A stretch of 12,042 nt of DNA from Zancudomyces culisetae (Eukaryota; Kickxellomycota; Harpellomycetes; Harpellales; Legeriomycetaceae): NCBI GenBank assembly GCA_001969505.1, contig LSSK01000700.1, forward strand, positions 1 through 12,042, given 5' to 3'. The translations under genes were made by a program, and so were the position numbers. The notes beneath the pieces were generated by a model. It did no database searches. It was not told where the DNA came from and saw nothing but the letters and a program-made list of their open reading frames with translations. Of the stretch, positions 8,213 through 12,042 are shown one piece after another. Each line of letters opens with the position of its first letter. The first letter of the stretch is position 1.

Positions 8213-8876
8213 GAAAAAACGTTTGATTTCTGCTGGGTAGATTCCTTCACCTTACCACTATTCTGCTTTCTTTCGTGTATTTGTGGCTATCTGTGTGATT
8301 ATGGGTACTATTTCATACTGATTTCTGTTCCTTCTATTCTTGCCTTCAAAAAACTGGGAAAAAGTTTTGACTATTATTGCACTAAAGTTTCTGATGAGTT
8401 CTTTAAACAGGCAAATATTCTAAGCATTTTCCTACCTACTCCCCTTTATTTATTACCCCAAATGAGATTTAGGTAATTACCAATACTTTTTTGATTAAAT
8501 GCTTTCTATTATGTAACGAGAAAACTGAAATCTACACACTTATTAGCTAATTAAAATATTATTGGGTATTGTAGCTTTTCACCAGCAGTTCAGTAATTAT
8601 TAGCTTGAACTTTTCACTTCCTCAACAATCATATGGCTTGGTATCACATCAACTCGCATTTACCCTCACAACCAAGAAAAGAAAAATTAAAAAAAGGCTG
8701 AGATTTAAGTATGTAAAGTTATTCTGTTGCACGTTTTCTGTTTTACGTGTCATCAAATTCGTAGAACTTTGATCATGAGAATCCGCGACTAGTGCGTCGA
8801 GGATTTACTAATTTTATTGCTGATTCTCGCCAATTTTTTGCCCGATTTTTGTTCTTGCAGTTTTGGGACAAAATAG
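8213..8876 (+). other. Possible unannotated multi-exon gene or remnant, divergent from the channel gene
   Basis: The product is not recognised. Frame A (8213-8473) is open for 87 codons and hydrophobic/aromatic (for example LGKSFDYYCTKVSDEFFKQA). It follows ATG at 8192 in the same frame but is cut off by TGA at 8210. Frame B (8589-8708) reads QQSYGLVSHQLAFTLTTKKR. A GTAATT donor at 8473, a GCTAAT branch at 8546-8551 and an AGCAG acceptor ending 8588 would join A and B in phase. A second intron has a textbook trio: GTATGT at 8709, TACTAAT at 8806-8812 and TTCTTGCAG ending 8860. After it the frame stops at 8874. The signals point to a spliced plus-strand transcript, but frame A is pyrimidine-rich, which suppresses stops by chance, and no valid start is seen. 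It may be a spliced non-coding RNA, a pseudogene or coincidence. Confidence 0.28.
8709..8860 (+). other. Candidate intron with full consensus (152 nt)
   Basis: GTATGT donor, TACTAAT branch point 48 nt before the acceptor, pyrimidine-rich tract and TTGCAG acceptor are all on the plus strand in the expected order and spacing. It is the best intron consensus in the window apart from that of the channel gene. Confidence 0.45.
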
Positions 8877-9270
8877 TAGAACAATGCCGGAAAAAATAAG
8901 CTGCTCTACCAATGACACAATTTGTGGATACATTCATCTGCCCAATGAATTGCATCCCTAAAATAGTCTGTTTGTCCGCAAATAATACCTCTTTGTCTTT
9001 TCAGCTTATTTAGTGATCTTGCACCAAAATTCACTTGCTTATAATATTAAACTCAATGTACAAAATATAGATAAAACTATGCTAACCTCTTTAGCATCAC
9101 CAATACATCTGTAAGTGGAAGTAAATTCACTATGCTTTATGGATCAAAACACTTTGAGACTTAAAAACCAAGTCCCACGTGTTAAAAATCGCCTTAAAAG
9201 AACCTCTTGAGAACCTATACAAGAAAAACAACAATATGCATGTGTATCCTCCACAAACCCCCTAAACCTC

Positions 9271-9432
9271 ATGACTATTTTTACTGACCTTTTAGCATCT
9301 CCGCTAAAAACATTTTCCTCCTTCTCCCTCCTCTTCTTCTTCATACCTCTCCTACCAGCGATAGCTTCTACACCACATCCTGGTAATACCCACAACGTTT
9401 TAAAAATAAACAATCGCGCTTATTATTTCTAA
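9271..9432 (+). CDS. Possible small secreted protein or first exon (unknown)
   Basis: A 53-codon frame starts MTIFTDLLASPLKTFSSFSL and continues with LFFFIPLLPAIAS, a plausible signal peptide with cleavage after AIA. The remainder is only about 20 residues. A GTAATA at 9383 could be a splice donor, so this might be exon 1 of a longer gene, with ACTCAG ending 9475 as a possible acceptor. The start context is poor (C at -3), and the run is pyrimidine-rich, which favours both hydrophobic residues and lack of stops. The opposite strand is open for a similar length. Confidence 0.18.
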   Translation: MTIFTDLLASPLKTFSSFSLLFFFIPLLPAIASTPHPGNTHNVLKINNRAYYF

Positions 9433-9817
9433 TTCGCCCACTTTATTTACTTGCATTTTACTCAGCGCTCTTTCGAATGGTGACACATTGGTGAATTATT
9501 TTTGTTAATTATAGTGCAACAATTCAACTAATCATTTTATTTATGTAGTAAATCTATTGTTGGCAAATGCATTCGGCTGAACAATAGCATTGGTTATAAA
9601 TGACGAAAAAAAAGCATTAGATGGGCTTGGCTGTTTAACTGCTATTATATAAATTATGAAGAAACTAAACTTTGACTGTGTTTATCCAAACGAACCAGCC
9701 TTTAGATAAATAAAAAGAGTTATCGCCGAATCTATTTGGTTAGTTGTAAGCACAAAAAAGACAATGCTTTACAAGTTTTAACGTATTATTCGATTCACCC
9801 TGATCTTTGCAATAACA
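9433..9817. other. Intergenic region, nothing recognised
   Basis: AT-rich sequence with no supported gene. A TATATAAAT TATA-like motif occurs just before a 17-codon frame near 9657, which is too short to call. Confidence 0.5.
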
Positions 9818-10207
9818 TTACAACCATATCACCGTTGTATATTTGATTGAAAGGGAGGAGAAGTTAGGAAATCCATAGGTATTTTTAGTTAAAGGTGTTT
9901 TTTGGATGTAAACTTGCGAGCCAAGATTAGAATTTCGACCTTTTGACCAAAAAACGCCATTGCCAAGAAGAAATAACTCGCTCGTTTTTTTTAGATATTG
10001 AGAAGAATATTCGATGTTAGTGTACCTGGCCTTATTTATTATCTTTTTTATACAAAAAACAATGTTTTTCTCGATAGACTGGTCGACCTCCTCATATTTA
10101 CCTTCGGCCATACTCGCTTTGTTTGTAAGTATCGACTTTTGGTGTGAAAAGAGTGTCATCAATATTGCTACAATAGTATTTATAGTTGCAGTGCGCAAAA
10201 CTAGCAT
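9818..10207 (-). CDS. Hypothetical protein with a possible signal peptide or membrane anchor
   Basis: The product is not recognised. The 129-residue frame starts with ATG at 10207 (MLVLRTATINTIVAILMTLF), a possible signal peptide or anchor. A polar, Lys/Glu/Asn-rich part follows (for example EGKYEEVDQSIEKNIVFCIK, then YSSQYLKKTSELF), and it ends at IWL. The frame stays open 21 codons upstream of the ATG, back to a TGA at 10273-10271, giving about 150 stop-free codons. That is hard to get by chance in such AT-rich DNA. The upstream extension (QWLKDDIEVQISS) looks coding too, so this may be a terminal exon whose start lies further right; a TTTTGACAAG acceptor-like site is at the boundary. Its codons start with a purine more often than those of the overlapping plus-strand frame, which favours the minus strand. 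Confidence 0.42.
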   Translation of the reverse strand: MLVLRTATINTIVAILMTLFSHQKSILTNKASMAEGKYEEVDQSIEKNIVFCIKKIINKARYTNIEYSSQYLKKTSELFLLGNGVFWSKGRNSNLGSQVYIQKTPLTKNTYGFPNFSSLSIKYTTVIWL

Positions 10208-10273
10208 CGCTCTCGAGTGAGTAGAACTTGATATTTGAACCTCAATATCATCTTTTAGCCATTGTGCTTGTCA

Positions 10274-11223
10274 AAACACATCCAGACTACGCTTGAAAGA
10301 ATTGATGGTAATAGTTGAAAATACCTACTCTATGCTCGAGCCAAAGGTGTTCCAAAGAGATATAGGGTCAAGTGACGGTTCTTTAAGGCTACTTGTGTAA
10401 TTTTTTCATTTTATGCGATAAACGAACCCAATTGTAATATCACATACAAATCTTATAGCATGGCTAAAGATCTTTGTGCAATCAGGTGATCCGGTACCAA
10501 TGTTTTGTACACTAAATGCACGTATCTTTTCTGATTTCCTTCAGAATTTCCAAGAAAGTATGGAAGTGGTTTGTCATCGTTCTGTTTTAAAAGATATATA
10601 TATGCATGGCTTTCTCAAAATGTGCAGGGTATCAGCTGTATATTTATAAATGTGCTCTAAATAAGCATCGATGGCTCGCTTTTCACTTGTGTAAACATAT
10701 TGGTACGCTCTTAGTAAATTATATCTCACTTTCTTTAATATTACGAACTGTGATACTTTAAAATTTTTGATATTGTTTTCTTACCTTAGTGTAATAAGTA
10801 TACAGCTGGACCGTGATACTGTGTTTAGTGAGTTTGCACTTTTCAATTCAATAGCTCAATAAAAAATAACACTTCATTTTTGCTTCTGCAAATGTGTTTA
10901 TATATCTTTTCATTGTAGCTGTCTACACTCTATTATGGTGTATCCTACTATACTTTATTGTGGTTTAGCTATAGTATATTATCTTTGAGTTGGCCAAAAA
11001 TAAAATGCAGATATAACTGTTTTCATTTCAGAATAATGTTTAGAAGCGTGGGAATCGGAATATATAGACTGTCGAATAGTTAATTGGCTCTAAAATGTGT
11101 GTAGCACCACATATTTATAGGATCAAGTGAATATAGCATCAAATGTATAAAATACATTATGTGTGGAAGTAAATAGAAGCACCAAGACTGGAAGTCAAAA
11201 CTGCGACCCTTTTCAAAAAAAAA
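10274..11223. other. Long AT-rich stretch without a supported gene
   Basis: No ATG frame of 60 codons exists. A plus-strand frame is open for 53 codons (10239-10397) and, in the same frame after two stops, for 75 codons (10422-10646) with ATG at 10500 (MFCTLNARIFSDFLQNFQES). This could be a decayed gene but is not strong enough to call. The rest shows nothing recognisable. Confidence 0.45.
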
Positions 11224-11256
11224 CAGACAAAAAGCAGACACAAAGCAGACAAAAAA
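11224..11256 (+). repeat. 11-nt CAGACAAAAAG tandem repeat (3 copies)
   Basis: CAGAC starts at 11224, 11235 and 11246, each followed by an A-rich spacer, giving three near-identical 11-nt units. The period is close to one helical turn. Confidence 0.82.
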
Positions 11257-11403
11257 ATGAAAAATACACTCAAACTTTATAACTGCAAATTCCGTTGTAT
11301 TCCTTCACTCCTTTGCGTTTCCACTTTATTTCCAGCTTTTACTGTTTCAAGCTTTTAAGATTTTGAAGAATACATATTCACAGACTTGTGCGCGCTAGTT
11401 AAT

Positions 11404-11450
11404 CTATTTGCTATTTGCTATTTGCTATTTGCTATTTGCTATTTGCTATT
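11404..11450 (+). repeat. CTATTTG heptanucleotide tandem repeat (6.7 copies)
   Basis: Six perfect CTATTTG units are followed by CTATT. An apparent open frame through this block is a by-product of the repeat and has only a TTG start. Confidence 0.95.
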
Positions 11451-11627
11451 CCCTTATTACTATTTTTTTTATATTTCCCAGGCGTTATCGGATACATACG
11501 CAGTTTGATTGAATTGAGAAAGATAGTGATGCGAAAATATCAATTTGTACAACTGCTAAAAGGGTTTCAAAAAACACAGCGAAACTTGATCAGGATAGTA
11601 TGCAGTTACGCTACTTTTGAAATTTGC

Positions 11628-11655
11628 ATGTTGAATGTTGAATGTTGAATGTTGA
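11628..11655 (+). repeat. ATGTTGA heptanucleotide tandem repeat (4 copies)
   Basis: Four perfect ATGTTGA units start at 11628, 11635, 11642 and 11649. Degenerate relatives (ATGTTGG) follow at 11677-11691. Confidence 0.93.
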
Positions 11656-11931
11656 GTATTAGATTGTCAATATTGTATGTTGGATGTTGGATTTTTGATC
11701 CTGAGTGTTAATTACAAAAAATATGAATGAACAAAAAGTATAGAAAATAGCAGGTATTGGTATGATTCTTAGTAACTCTGTAACATTTGATCTGGATTTG
11801 AGTGCTGGAGAACAAAGGTATATATGTATAAGCTATGAAATTGAAAACTAGAAAAAGAATACACGTGTTTAGCTGGGTTATATATCACCACACTACTGAA
11901 ACTATACTTTTTTATCTATATTTACTTCTAG

Positions 11932-12042
11932 TTCATCAATGCATTTATTTTAATGGTAGTAGTTCGTGCATTGGATGACAGTTGGCTGATGTACTATTTA
12001 CTGAAACACTCTGGTCTAACCAAAGCTAAGCTCGAGTTAATT
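11932..12042 (+). CDS. Probable 5'-partial exon running off the right edge (unknown)
   Basis: The product is not recognised. A pyrimidine-rich tract ending ATTTACTTCTAG at 11931 is a good acceptor. After it one frame is open for all 37 codons to the window end. It begins FINAFIL and then, from the ATG at 11953, MVVVRALDDSWLMYYLLKHS; the other two frames are closed. The segment could be an internal exon, or translation could begin at 11953. A short upstream frame (MILSNSVTFDLDLSAGEQ, ATG 11762) ends in AAG|GTATAT at 11818 and looks like a first exon, but joining it to 11932 gives the wrong phase. If both are real, another splice site is used. Confidence 0.35.

Noticed and set aside
9144-9413. 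89-codon minus-strand frame rich in Lys/Arg
   Set aside because: It begins at TTG, the first ATG is 24 codons in, and the purine-rich strand explains the lack of stops. No domain is visible.
11415-11648. 77-codon plus-strand frame
   Set aside because: It starts at a TTG inside the CTATTTG repeat and ends in the ATGTTGA repeat; its ends are made of microsatellite sequence.
1-12042. Transposons, CRISPR arrays, rRNA, telomeric repeats or a non-standard genetic code
   Set aside because: No terminal repeats, transposase motifs, spacer-repeat arrays or rRNA sequences were seen. The heptamers are not telomere-like, and the two secure genes end normally with TAG and TGA, so a reassigned stop codon is not needed.

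Overview
The window is AT-rich, intron-containing eukaryotic nuclear DNA, most likely fungal. The fungal signs are a CSC1/RSN1/PHM7-type membrane channel in the fungal domain arrangement, a secreted Ser/Thr-rich CAP protein with a Kex2-like Lys-Arg site, a nuclear tRNA-Tyr with a tiny canonical intron, and fungal-style splice signals (GTAAGT, GTATGT, TACTAA-type branch points). I cannot name the species. An early-diverging or AT-rich lineage is only a guess.

Layout from left to right. Positions 1-302 (minus) look like part of a coding region running off the left edge, broken by one in-frame TAA. A CAP-domain secreted protein (973-2133, plus) follows; it probably has a 5'UTR intron ending at 928. 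Next is a 1.5 kb AT-rich stretch with one weak minus-strand exon candidate, then tRNA-Tyr(GTA) at 3655-3735. The main gene is a CSC1/OSCA/TMEM63-family mechanosensitive or osmosensitive cation channel on the minus strand (8137 to 4247). It appears as two separate open frames, but a 204-nt intron (7667 to 7464) joins them in phase. The upstream frame supplies a signal peptide, a short ectodomain, TM0 and the family's YxPR motif; the downstream frame supplies everything from the FGWI/GLDxYxFLKF motif to the C-terminus. The joined product is about 1228 residues.

To the right, 8138-12042 is gene-poor by simple ORF criteria. It holds several weaker signals: a plus-strand region (8190-8876) with convincing intron consensus elements and ATG-less open frames, a short signal-peptide-like frame (9271-9432), a 129-150 codon minus-strand frame (10270-9818), heptanucleotide tandem repeats, and a probable exon that runs off the right edge (11932-12042).

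There is no sign of an operon or a dedicated multi-gene system. The two well-supported protein genes are a cell-surface or secreted CAP protein and a membrane ion channel, and nothing here ties their functions together. I see no mobile element, CRISPR array or rRNA.
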